Assembly (NCBI GenBank): GCA_048885185.1
Contig: JBHLQC010000065.1
Span: forward strand, 1 to 8,194
Direction: 5' to 3'
DNA: 8,194 nucleotides
Source of the DNA: Hermodarchaeum sp048885185
GTDB lineage: Archaea > Asgardarchaeota > Hermodarchaeia > Hermodarchaeales > Hermodarchaeaceae
Both the position numbers and the translations under genes were made by a program. Shown piece by piece: positions 1 to 5,605 of this stretch. The notes below the pieces were generated by a model, which searched no databases, was not told the DNA's origin, and was given only the letters and a program-made list of their open reading frames with translations. Every line of letters starts with the position of its first letter. Within the stretch, counting starts at the first letter, position 1.

Positions 1-2
1 TC

Positions 3-1160
3 CATGTCCTTCACTTAATTCAGGAACATCCAACGGCGACACTGAAACAACTACAGGAAAAATCATCGTTATCCCTGGGAAGCCTTAGTAACTACCTGAA
101 TAGTTTCCGCGAGAAGCTACTCCTCTCAAGATTCTACAGGATTGATTATCCTCGAATACGCCTTAATCATGTGGCTGTGCTAGCTTATCCTGCCCCTGGT
201 AACAGGGTATCTCGCTATCTTGAACAGTGTCCATACCTAAGAAAAATTCACCAATTTGGAGGTGCAGGCGCACCAATTTTACTAAGCTATACATTACCTC
301 GACAACGCCTTCGTCGATTACACGAATGGCTGCAGGAACTTGTCGGGTTAGGTCACCTCCTTCGGTATCGCGTCTATCCATTAAGTGGTGTCTTCAATGG
401 GTACAATCTTCGGAGTTACTTGGCTTACAACTCTGAGGTTCCGGTTGCTGAACGGTTTCGATGGGTAGCATGGATACGTTATCTTCGTGACGTGCTTATC
501 CGGGAGGGATATGGTGAAGTCTTGACTCAGCCTTATGTCTACCATTACAGTGAATCCAACATAGAACCCGCAAAATTAGATTCCGTCGATTATCAGCTTC
601 TAAGTCAAATGAACCCCGAGAGTACTGCTGAAAATCTTGCCCATTTAATAGGACACTCCATACATGTAGTTCGACGACGACAAAAAGAACTATTCAATCA
701 ACACGTCATTTTTGAACGCCCCGATCTTGCCATGTTTCATCTTGGATTAAATGAAACAATCTTCATCATCCTCGAAGGCAGTGAAGAAACCGTCCGCAAT
801 TTTCTAGCTGGATGTCGGGAAGCCCCAATGTTTGGCGGATCCATTTTCCAACACCCCACACCGGGATGCATTGTAGCATTTGGCCTCCCAACGGGACTAG
901 CTCTCAAAGTAGGACGAGAACTCGGTCGCCTCTTCCTCGAGCAAGATGAATTCGATGCGGCAGTCTTCTATGGTAGTGGTTCCAAAGATTTCATGGTCAC
1001 ATCTGTTCTAAGACGCTGCCAATTTAATTTCGAACTTGGCCACTGGACATGGCATCGAGAATATTTCCCCACGGCTTTCGACCATGTGGATCCCCAACAT
1101 CACATACTAGGTGTGGCACCAGACACACACCCTTCAAGCTCAAAATTAACTAGGAGTTAA
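3..1160 (+). CDS. Tandem winged-HTH / AsnC-like regulator, 5' partial
   Basis: The frame is open from the left edge, so the GTG at 171 is internal and the true start lies outside the window; 385 residues are visible. Residues 2-45 look like a winged helix-turn-helix (hydrophobic helix, then TLKQLQEKSSLS, then SNYL). Residues 57-130 resemble an AsnC/RAM alpha-beta sensor domain. A second HTH-like segment spans about 192-237 (LDSVDYQLL to VVRRRQKELF), followed by a second RAM-like segment at about 243-344. Lrp/AsnC proteins usually carry one HTH and one sensor domain in about 150 residues, so this looks like an internal duplication with a linker near 131-190. I infer a DNA-binding transcription factor; its ligand and targets are unknown. 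It stops in TAA 4 nt before the next gene, whose ribosome site lies inside its last codons, so the two are probably cotranscribed. The double-unit reading is moderately secure; true Lrp homology needs a profile search. Confidence 0.72.
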   Translation, partial: HVLHLIQEHPTATLKQLQEKSSLSLGSLSNYLNSFREKLLLSRFYRIDYPRIRLNHVAVLAYPAPGNRVSRYLEQCPYLRKIHQFGGAGAPILLSYTLPRQRLRRLHEWLQELVGLGHLLRYRVYPLSGVFNGYNLRSYLAYNSEVPVAERFRWVAWIRYLRDVLIREGYGEVLTQPYVYHYSESNIEPAKLDSVDYQLLSQMNPESTAENLAHLIGHSIHVVRRRQKELFNQHVIFERPDLAMFHLGLNETIFIILEGSEETVRNFLAGCREAPMFGGSIFQHPTPGCIVAFGLPTGLALKVGRELGRLFLEQDEFDAAVFYGSGSKDFMVTSVLRRCQFNFELGHWTWHREYFPTAFDHVDPQHHILGVAPDTHPSSSKLTRS

Positions 1161-1164
1161 AAAA

Positions 1165-1497
1165 ATGAAAGACCAAATTAGATCCGAAAAACCCATTTCC
1201 AAACTGGGAACAGAAAAATTACCGCTCCCACGAAAACGTCGCGGTCCAGGCAGAGGAATAGGACAAAAGCGGATAGCTCAAGAAAAACTGGAGACTCTTG
1301 ACACGATTTTTGATAATCTGCAGGAAATGTATAATTTCCTCAAACAACAAGGTCACATGATCATAAACGAAAGTGGCTCAATGCTAGCATCCCAATCCCA
1401 TCAGAACCTCGATCAACTCTTGAAACTGTTAGAAGACTTTCTCTGGGTAATTAATTGTGCAATAGCCAAAAGCGGTGGGCAAGCCAAACTACCCTAA
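1165..1497 (+). CDS. Small protein with basic N-terminus and helical C-terminus
   Basis: I do not recognise a family. The 110-residue product has a lysine/arginine-rich N-terminal third, including RKRRGPGRG near residues 24-32. This recalls an AT-hook-like minor-groove patch but lacks the strict GRP core. From about residue 41 to 102 it is predicted helical, with leucine-rich stretches (LETLDTIFDNLQEMYNFL and LDQLLKLLEDFLWVI) that could form a coiled coil or dimer. There is no signal peptide. The ATG is supported by AGGAG at 1152-1156, 8 nt upstream and inside the preceding regulator gene, so translation is probably coupled. The adjacency suggests a DNA-binding or regulatory partner of that regulator, which is inference. 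Its TAA at 1495-1497 overlaps the stop codon of the convergent nuclease gene, leaving no room for a separate terminator. Confidence 0.7.
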   Translation: MKDQIRSEKPISKLGTEKLPLPRKRRGPGRGIGQKRIAQEKLETLDTIFDNLQEMYNFLKQQGHMIINESGSMLASQSHQNLDQLLKLLEDFLWVINCAIAKSGGQAKLP

Positions 1498-2117
1498 ATT
1501 AACCTCTGTTGGCGACCTGAGCTAGGCTGAACCACACGCATCTTTTCTAACTGTTCTTCAAATCCAAGAAGAAATCCATTGAGATTTGAAGCAGGGACAA
1601 TGGGAATTCGATCATTGAATTGGATATCCTCATGCATCATTGTCACAAGCATTGGAACAAATAATGGTGCTTGCCAATCCAAACACTCAAGGTCAGCTTG
1701 AAACCGGGCAAAATGGTTTGCCAAGGTTTTTGTCCGAAGCAGTTGTTCCTCAGTTGCTGTACGGAGAACTGAAGCTTTTCCTAACCGTACACCGTATTGT
1801 TTACAATCAACACAAAAGAGAATAGGCTTCCGTCGGGCGATAATGTCAATTTCGAATCGACGATTGGTTGAAAATCGGAAACGATGGTGCACCTGAAAAT
1901 CATAATAGGTAAAAACATGAGCAACGAATTCTTCAAACTCTTGCCAAGTCAACGACTGTAATATTTGGCGCTCAGGCTCTCCGAGTTGTAATGCCCTGAT
2001 GGCTACTTGAACCTTAGCGTAACCTGGAAATAACCATTGGTTCTCAGCTTCACGTTGCAGGATATTGCCTTCTTCTAATGAAATTAGAAAGGAAGATTCT
2101 TGGACAAGCTCAGCCAC
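1494..2117 (-). CDS. PD-(D/E)XK nuclease-like protein (Mrr/restriction endonuclease-like)
   Basis: From the GTG at 2117 the product has 207 residues. The middle carries a restriction-endonuclease-like core: a helix with acidic residues E60/E62/E63 (LTWQEFEEFVAHVF), a strand with D91 (FEIDIIARR), then D104-x-K106 (FCVDCKQYG). Together these match the E, D and (D/E)xK catalytic pattern of the PD-(D/E)XK fold seen in Mrr-type enzymes and archaeal Holliday-junction resolvases. Asp replaces the more common Glu before CK, which still fits the motif. I infer a metal-dependent DNA nuclease; its substrate is unknown and no methyltransferase is nearby, so a classical restriction system is not supported. 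The GTG has no ribosome site, and the frame stays open upstream to 2234, where a CTG at 2226-2228 lies 6 nt after GAGGTGA; the protein may therefore be 244 residues. It follows the Roadblock gene on the same strand and is probably in its operon. Confidence 0.74.
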   Translation of the reverse strand: MAELVQESSFLISLEEGNILQREAENQWLFPGYAKVQVAIRALQLGEPERQILQSLTWQEFEEFVAHVFTYYDFQVHHRFRFSTNRRFEIDIIARRKPILFCVDCKQYGVRLGKASVLRTATEEQLLRTKTLANHFARFQADLECLDWQAPLFVPMLVTMMHEDIQFNDRIPIVPASNLNGFLLGFEEQLEKMRVVQPSSGRQQRLI

Positions 2118-2234
2118 TTGATCTTGGTGAATTGAGGAGACACCTTGCGAAACCGCTAAAAGATTCCGCAGTTGTGTCCCATCCTGGAATGATGCTAGAA
2201 CTCGCTCTCCATCATGTAGCCAGTCCAGCTGAAC

Positions 2235-2241
2235 TCACCTC
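2235..2241 (-). promoter_or_regulatory. Shine-Dalgarno-like GAGGTGA before possible CTG start
   Basis: GAGGTGA on the minus strand overlaps the in-frame TGA that closes the nuclease frame upstream. Six bases later comes an in-frame CTG (2226-2228). Other genes here also have strong ribosome sites before their starts, whereas the first standard start, GTG 2117, has none. Use of CTG is speculative. Confidence 0.35.
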
Positions 2242-2251
2242 AAAATCACTC

Positions 2252-2280
2252 TCACTAGTGAAGAAACTAGACGTCTAGTG
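2252..2280. repeat. Cluster of CTAG palindromes
   Basis: TCACTAGTGA (2252-2261) is a perfect 10-bp palindrome and ACTAGACGTCTAGT (2266-2279) a perfect 14-bp palindrome. CACTAG at 2253-2258 also pairs with CTAGTG at 2275-2280. The cluster covers the last codons and stop of the Roadblock gene and ends about 25 bp before the possible nuclease start. It could be an operator, a processing hairpin or chance; the sequence does not decide. Confidence 0.5.
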
Positions 2281-2653
2281 CACGCAAGGCTACTTTGATT
2301 TCTCTTAGCGCATTGTTGATACCACGAAGGAAAAACCGTGTATTCCGTGGCACTAACGCAGCTAATATCACGTACTTTCCATCTTGTAGTTGGGTGGATT
2401 TACAAACGAGAATTCCATTTTCACACCGGATTGTGATGTCGCGGATAGCACCGAGGGTTAGTTCCTCCCTGGCGCGATCTGCTGCATTATGAACAAAACT
2501 GCCCATTGCAGCTGCAACCTTTTCATCAACACCTCGGCGAACAGCCGATGCGATGACAAATCCTTCATCCGTAGCAATGATACTTGCTTTAACTCGTCCT
2601 GAATTATTCAAATCCTCTAAGATCTTTGTTAGCGCATCAACAGTTGAGGACAT
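2267..2653 (-). CDS. Roadblock/LC7 domain protein
   Basis: The 128-residue product is a single Roadblock/LC7 domain. It has an N-terminal helix (VDALTKILEDLNN), the strand pair ASIIATDEGFVIASA at about 23-37, a central helix AAAMGSFVHNAADRAREEL at about 47-65, a second sheet (ITIRCENGILVCKS, YVILAALVP), and a C-terminal helix (GINNALREIKVAL). Roadblock proteins are small dimeric scaffolds that bind or regulate Ras-like and MglA-like GTPases; eukaryotic relatives sit in dynein and Ragulator complexes, and the fold is abundant in Asgard archaea. No GTPase is encoded in this window, so its partner is unknown. The ATG has GGAGG at 2663-2667, 9 nt upstream, and a TATA-like element further up. The nuclease gene follows on the same strand. 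The family call is strong; its cellular role is inferred only. Confidence 0.9.
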   Translation of the reverse strand: MSSTVDALTKILEDLNNSGRVKASIIATDEGFVIASAVRRGVDEKVAAAMGSFVHNAADRAREELTLGAIRDITIRCENGILVCKSTQLQDGKYVILAALVPRNTRFFLRGINNALREIKVALRALDV

Positions 2654-2715
2654 TTACCAATTCCTCCAATAACCAGTTTCCACCGCTGCACTTCACATCA
2701 TATTTAGTACAACGG

Positions 2716-2723
2716 TTTATAAA
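2716..2723 (-). promoter_or_regulatory. TATA box for the Roadblock gene
   Basis: TTTATAAA lies about 65 bp upstream of the Roadblock ATG, preceded on the minus strand by CGGAA, a weak BRE candidate. Archaeal spacing of about 26 nt would put the transcript start near 2693, with a leader of about 40 nt that includes GGAGG. The element is self-complementary, so orientation rests on context. Confidence 0.5.
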
Positions 2724-2778
2724 TTCCGCTTGCGTTCATTTTTTTCTCACTATAGAGAACAGTTCCCTCGACACGTAA

Positions 2779-2787
2779 CTATTTAGA
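2779..2787 (+). promoter_or_regulatory. Possible TATA box for the membrane protein gene
   Basis: CTATTTAGA lies about 48 bp upstream of the ATG at 2831. The predicted transcript start near 2809 would leave a short leader holding the AGGTGG ribosome site. TATAGAG at 2751-2757 is an alternative. Both lie in the divergent region shared with the Roadblock gene. Confidence 0.35.
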
Positions 2788-2816
2788 GAACCTCCTCCTT
2801 CAGAACTCACTACTCT

Positions 2817-2822
2817 AGGTGG
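2817..2822 (+). promoter_or_regulatory. Ribosome binding site that sets the membrane protein start
   Basis: AGGTGG lies 8 nt before the ATG at 2831 and contains the GTG at 2819 itself. That GTG therefore cannot use it, and the ATG is preferred. Confidence 0.7.
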
Positions 2823-2830
2823 AATTCACG

Positions 2831-3454
2831 ATGAGCTTAGAACTCCGCAATACCTGGATTATTATCACAACGATCATTATCATGATCATTTCTCTGGTGT
2901 TATTCTTTGCTCGAAACCGGATAACATGGGTTTATCGCTACAACGACAGCTTTCTCGGTATCTTTGGCATTGAAACGAATCATGTTCCCTGGGTTCGATA
3001 TCTTGTGAGTTGGATACTAGGAACCTGTATCGCCACTGTGCTTCTCACACTTGTGATCAACTTTGGTTTCACCGTGTATTTACTATCAGGTATTTCAGGC
3101 ATCACCCTTGATCCTACTGTTATCCCATTAGCTATTGGAGCAATCATTATCACAATTATCCTGCTCATCGCCGCCATTCCGCCGATTCTAGCTATGCCCT
3201 TAGCCTGTCCTACGGCCCTTGGGGTTTTCATTTTCCTCTCTCAGTTCGGCTATGAATACGTCCCTGGTTTACCCTCAACCCTAGTCTATAATCTCAGTTA
3301 TCTCAGCACATTATTCTACCTTGGGACGGTCGCTATCGGATTCGTCGCCATTTTCCTATCCTTATACCTTCTCCTCCGCACCTACCTCCTTACACCAATA
3401 ATGCAACGACGACGAAGAAGCCCATCTAATGAAGAAACAGCCAATACTGAATGA
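2831..3454 (+). CDS. Multi-pass membrane protein of unknown function
   Basis: I do not recognise the family. The 207-residue product is dominated by hydrophobic segments at about residues 8-28, 57-86, 96-120, 121-138 and 155-185, giving four or five membrane spans. A hydrophilic loop lies at about 29-55 (RNRITWVYRYNDSF), and the short C-terminal tail RRRRSPSNEETANTE is probably cytoplasmic by the positive-inside rule. Prolines in PPILAMPLACP near 117-127 suggest a kinked or re-entrant helix. No transporter signature, ATP-binding motif or catalytic residue is visible. The ATG at 2831 is chosen over GTG 2819 because AGGTGG is correctly spaced from the ATG. The gene is divergent from the Roadblock gene and convergent with the histone gene, so it is probably transcribed alone. 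It could be a small-molecule channel, a membrane anchor or a structural protein; nothing favours one. Confidence 0.78.
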   Translation: MSLELRNTWIIITTIIIMIISLVLFFARNRITWVYRYNDSFLGIFGIETNHVPWVRYLVSWILGTCIATVLLTLVINFGFTVYLLSGISGITLDPTVIPLAIGAIIITIILLIAAIPPILAMPLACPTALGVFIFLSQFGYEYVPGLPSTLVYNLSYLSTLFYLGTVAIGFVAIFLSLYLLLRTYLLTPIMQRRRRSPSNEETANTE

Positions 3455-3494
3455 CACTCTGGGTTAAAATTCAAAGTCTACTAGGGTAGCCGAG

Positions 3495-3504
3495 AAAACA
3501 AAAA
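3495..3504 (-). terminator. T-rich terminator after the histone gene
   Basis: The minus strand reads CTTTTTGTTTTC about 80 nt after the histone stop, preceded by a C-rich stretch. Archaeal intrinsic termination depends mainly on such T runs. There is no clear hairpin. Confidence 0.45.
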
Positions 3505-3581
3505 GAGGGGGCTAGGACAATCCCAGAGAAACACACTCGCCGTTGAGATTGCCCACAGCCATGTGGTACTTCTATGTGTTT

Positions 3582-3803
3582 CTAGAAGTCATGAGGCATG
3601 AGCGTCTTACGCTTGTTTGCCTTTGCTCTATGGGTTGCCTTCGTAACGAATTTTTCGACCATGTCATCGATTGCTTGATAAGCTGCAGCAGAGACTTGGA
3701 AACCCATGGAGTGAGCTTTCTTGGCTATTGCTTTCTTGACAATTTTATCTACGGCCAATTTTAATTCCTCCAACGGAACTACACGGCTTCTCCTCCCATC
3801 CAA
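3582..3803 (-). CDS. Archaeal histone-fold protein with truncated third helix
   Basis: The sequence from about residue 15 follows an archaeal histone: helix 1 (AVDKIVKKAIAKKA), loop 1 (SMGFQVS), long helix 2 (AAAYQAIDDMVEKFVTKATHRAKA), then loop 2 with RKTLMPHD, which matches the conserved R-x-T-x4-D pattern. The protein ends one residue later, where HMfB-type histones continue for about ten residues of helix 3. Histones with shortened helix 3 are known and can assemble differently from nucleosomal ones. It should bind DNA as a dimer; the basic KRK supports this. The start is ambiguous. TTG 3803 gives 73 residues with a basic leader (DGRRSR) but no ribosome site. TTG 3758 has GGAGG 8 nt upstream and gives 58 residues starting at helix 1. 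No in-frame ATG exists before the fold. A TATA box lies upstream and a T-rich terminator downstream, so it is a single-gene unit. Confidence 0.83.
   Translation of the reverse strand: MDGRRSRVVPLEELKLAVDKIVKKAIAKKAHSMGFQVSAAAYQAIDDMVEKFVTKATHRAKANKRKTLMPHDF
3767..3771 (-). promoter_or_regulatory. Internal GGAGG favouring a shorter histone start
   Basis: GGAGG lies 8 nt before the in-frame TTG at 3756-3758, the same spacing as at the 1165 and 2831 genes. A second GGAGG at 3792-3796 has no in-frame start at normal distance. The site is also coding for the longer form, so it is suggestive, not decisive. Confidence 0.45.
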
Positions 3804-3883
3804 ATGTGAGAAGAAATACCGCTGAAGTGGGGTCTGGCGGCTTCCCGTATTAAAAGGTTTGGGTCGCCCCTGTTTTTCCTTCT

Positions 3884-3894
3884 AAATATATAAA
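3884..3894 (-). promoter_or_regulatory. TATA box for the histone gene
   Basis: TTTATATATTT on the minus strand, preceded by AGGCGA as a possible BRE, is the strongest TATA-like element in the window. The transcript should start near 3863, leaving about 60 nt to TTG 3803 or 105 nt to TTG 3758. A second TATA-like TTTTATAAA lies at 3907-3915. Confidence 0.6.
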
Positions 3895-3925
3895 TCGCCT
3901 CAATTATTTATAAAACGGCATTTTC

Positions 3926-4459
3926 TCAGAGTTTGAACTGAATTCCCTGTTGTTCAAGCGCTTTTTCTAAAACTTGCTGTCGATATTCAAAATTCCGGAT
4001 GGCCTCTCCAAGCATAGGGAGCAGTTCTAGATCTTCACCTTTGAAACTCTGGTGGAGATTTTCGAATGCAAGTGTCAGATCAGCACCTACAGCTTGAGCT
4101 CCAACCGCAGCCATGAGCAGCGTCTTCCGTTCTTCAAAGGTGTCAGTGGTTTCACTCTTTGCGAGCATCCAATAGAACACTGGTTTAATGAGCTTAAACG
4201 CCCAAAGGATGCCAAAAAACTGCCACATCTGGGCCCTGGGATCCTTTGGCATCTCAAGAAGTTGACGGATGATACTAGTGACTTCCTTTCTTGCCTCAGT
4301 AAACTCTTCAGCTGCTTGGGCGAAATCACCCTTTTTGGCTAATTCACTTCCCGAATTCATCAGTTCAAAATATCGTTTGGGAAGATCATGTATAGTGGCA
4401 AAAGTGATGAGTTCATCCTCGAGTTTCTTCATGTCCTTATTCGAGTTTTTTTCGTTCAC
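3926..4459 (-). CDS. Helical protein coupled to the longin-like gene
   Basis: I do not recognise the family. From GTG 4459 the product has 177 residues and is almost wholly helical. Residues 29-65 (YFELMNSGSELAKKGDFAQAAEEFTEARKEV) have a TPR-like small/large residue pattern. A hydrophobic, aromatic-rich stretch at about 78-100 (MWQFFGILWAFKLIKPVFYW) could be a buried core helix or membrane-associated. Residues 113-172 are again helical and charged. The GTG is chosen because AAGGAGG at 4471-4477 lies 11 nt upstream. The ATG at 4432 has only AAGGA directly against it, and longer starts up to 4570 would overlap the previous gene heavily. The 23-bp overlap with the longin-like gene implies translational coupling and suggests the two proteins form a complex. 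TPR-like helices fit a protein-binding role, but this is inference. Confidence 0.7.
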   Translation of the reverse strand: MNEKNSNKDMKKLEDELITFATIHDLPKRYFELMNSGSELAKKGDFAQAAEEFTEARKEVTSIIRQLLEMPKDPRAQMWQFFGILWAFKLIKPVFYWMLAKSETTDTFEERKTLLMAAVGAQAVGADLTLAFENLHQSFKGEDLELLPMLGEAIRNFEYRQQVLEKALEQQGIQFKL

Positions 4460-5471
4460 GGCGAATGTAACCTCCTTCGCTTGCGAGCTCTTTGAAAATC
4501 TTATAATCCTCATCTGATAACCGTAGGAGTGTAGCTGCCTCACCATCGGGGATTTCTGATGCTTGGGCAAGAAGTCGAGCTACATCTTCGATTCGCTCTC
4601 GGACTGTCAGGAAAGCAGTCTCAGAAATTGTACGAAGTTCGGCACCTTTTTCCCCCAACATTTTTTCAGCATGGGCAACGGTGTTGGCAATATTCAAGGG
4701 TTGTGGATCAAAGCCAACGGGTAACACAACGTGCTCTTCAACAAGGAGACAGACATAAGTGAGCCCCATTTTCGAAGAGTTAGCGAAGGTGGCTTCATAA
4801 GCACGATTGGGCAAGCTTAGAATGAAGGACATATTTGCAGGACGATCTCGTAAAACTTGTAACGCTGCTCCAGCATCCTCAAAGTACATTACAGGAATCC
4901 GACGCCGACGCATGGTTTGGAGCGCACGAATCACCGATTGATTGCGTGTCTTCCGACCTACTGCCAAAATCGGAGCTCCTCGCAAGAGGCCATAAAGAAG
5001 AATGTCAAGGCCTGGACCGAATCGTCGCCACAGGCGAATTATCGCAGGGCGAAGCTCCATCAATTCTGGAGGTTTTTCGAAGGTGGGAAGATAATCTTGC
5101 ACTACTTCCCTGGCAATCGGAATGAAGGCTCGAAATGGTGCCACTTCTCCTGTCCATCGCCGTAATTCCTTCTGATATCGATCCAAGAACAACGCATTCA
5201 GCGTTTTCAACACAGCCATTATCGAAACATCATCATCTTCGCGATCAGCCAAGGCTACACTAAGCACCGGATCAGCCAAATCCCATACAAACTGGTAGTT
5301 ACCTGTCTCGATGCTGGCGACATCTTCATCAAGGAGGTCTTGACCAAACATCCGTAAGGCTGAAAGAAAACCAGAAACCAGTTCAGGGCTTACTCGTTCT
5401 TCCTTATCAGTAAAAACAATTGACACTAGAACAAGTCCACTTTTATGAAAATGGTACAACCGATGAATCAT
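4437..5471 (-). CDS. Longin-like domain protein with possible DENN-like second domain
   Basis: The 344-residue product starts directly with a longin/Roadblock-type fold at about 1-105. It has paired strands (MIHRLYHFHKSGLVLVSIVF), the helix LVSGFLSALRMFGQDL, two more strands (YQFVWDLADPVLSVALAD) and a long helix (IMAVLKTLNALFLDRYQKEL). A helical linker precedes an alpha-beta region at about 150-255: LDILLYGLLRGAPILAVGRK, a helix with RALQTMRRRRIPV, then MSFILSLPN. This order recalls the central DENN module, which follows a longin module in eukaryotic Rab/Rag regulators; it is a suggestion from pattern only. Residues 285-344 are helical and charged. ATG 5471 is chosen over GTG 5519 because AAGGA at 5483-5487 lies 11 nt upstream and the fold begins there. 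It is the first gene of a two-gene operon. A role in GTPase control or membrane trafficking is inferred; the longin-like call is good, the DENN call tentative. Confidence 0.75.
   Translation of the reverse strand: MIHRLYHFHKSGLVLVSIVFTDKEERVSPELVSGFLSALRMFGQDLLDEDVASIETGNYQFVWDLADPVLSVALADREDDDVSIMAVLKTLNALFLDRYQKELRRWTGEVAPFRAFIPIAREVVQDYLPTFEKPPELMELRPAIIRLWRRFGPGLDILLYGLLRGAPILAVGRKTRNQSVIRALQTMRRRRIPVMYFEDAGAALQVLRDRPANMSFILSLPNRAYEATFANSSKMGLTYVCLLVEEHVVLPVGFDPQPLNIANTVAHAEKMLGEKGAELRTISETAFLTVRERIEDVARLLAQASEIPDGEAATLLRLSDEDYKIFKELASEGGYIRRERKKLE
4471..4477 (-). promoter_or_regulatory. Ribosome binding site that sets the helical protein start
   Basis: AAGGAGG lies inside the end of the longin-like gene, 11 nt before GTG 4457-4459. 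It is the strongest such site nearby and supports GTG over the ATG at 4432. Confidence 0.6.
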
Positions 5472-5500
5472 CAGCAAGCCCGTCCTTTTGTTCGTAAGTT

Positions 5501-5509
5501 CGTATAAAT
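5501..5509 (-). promoter_or_regulatory. Possible TATA box for the longin-like operon
   Basis: ATTTATACG on the minus strand is centred about 34 bp before the ATG at 5471. This would give a very short leader and start transcription just past the AAGGA site, so either the promoter is elsewhere or the ribosome site is unused. It would also exclude GTG 5519 as a start. Confidence 0.3.
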
Positions 5510-5605
5510 GACTTTCCACTCGAAAATCAAATCCGACTAAAAATTGAAGAAGTGCTGAAGTACATTTCTTGAATGAATTGTCTAACTAGAGAGGGGCGAA
5601 TCCGA

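Noticed and set aside
2078..2278. Rightward 66-codon open frame opposite the nuclease N-terminus
   Set aside because: It has no recognisable protein pattern or ribosome site and lies antisense to the nuclease frame and the end of the Roadblock gene, both better supported.
3543..3764. Rightward 73-codon frame opposite the histone gene
   Set aside because: It is the antisense of a clear histone fold; its cysteine-rich sequence is typical of a shadow frame.
4460..4570. Longer start for the helical protein, up to 4570
   Set aside because: It would overlap the longin-like gene by more than 130 bp, and the added residues look like an antisense-free frame shadow; AAGGAGG instead points to GTG 4459.
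4835..5165. Two rightward frames within the longin-like gene
   Set aside because: Both are antisense to a conserved-looking alpha-beta domain and have no start signals or domain pattern.
5472..5519. Longer longin-like protein from GTG 5519
   Set aside because: No ribosome site precedes it, a possible TATA box lies inside the extension, and the fold begins exactly at ATG 5471.
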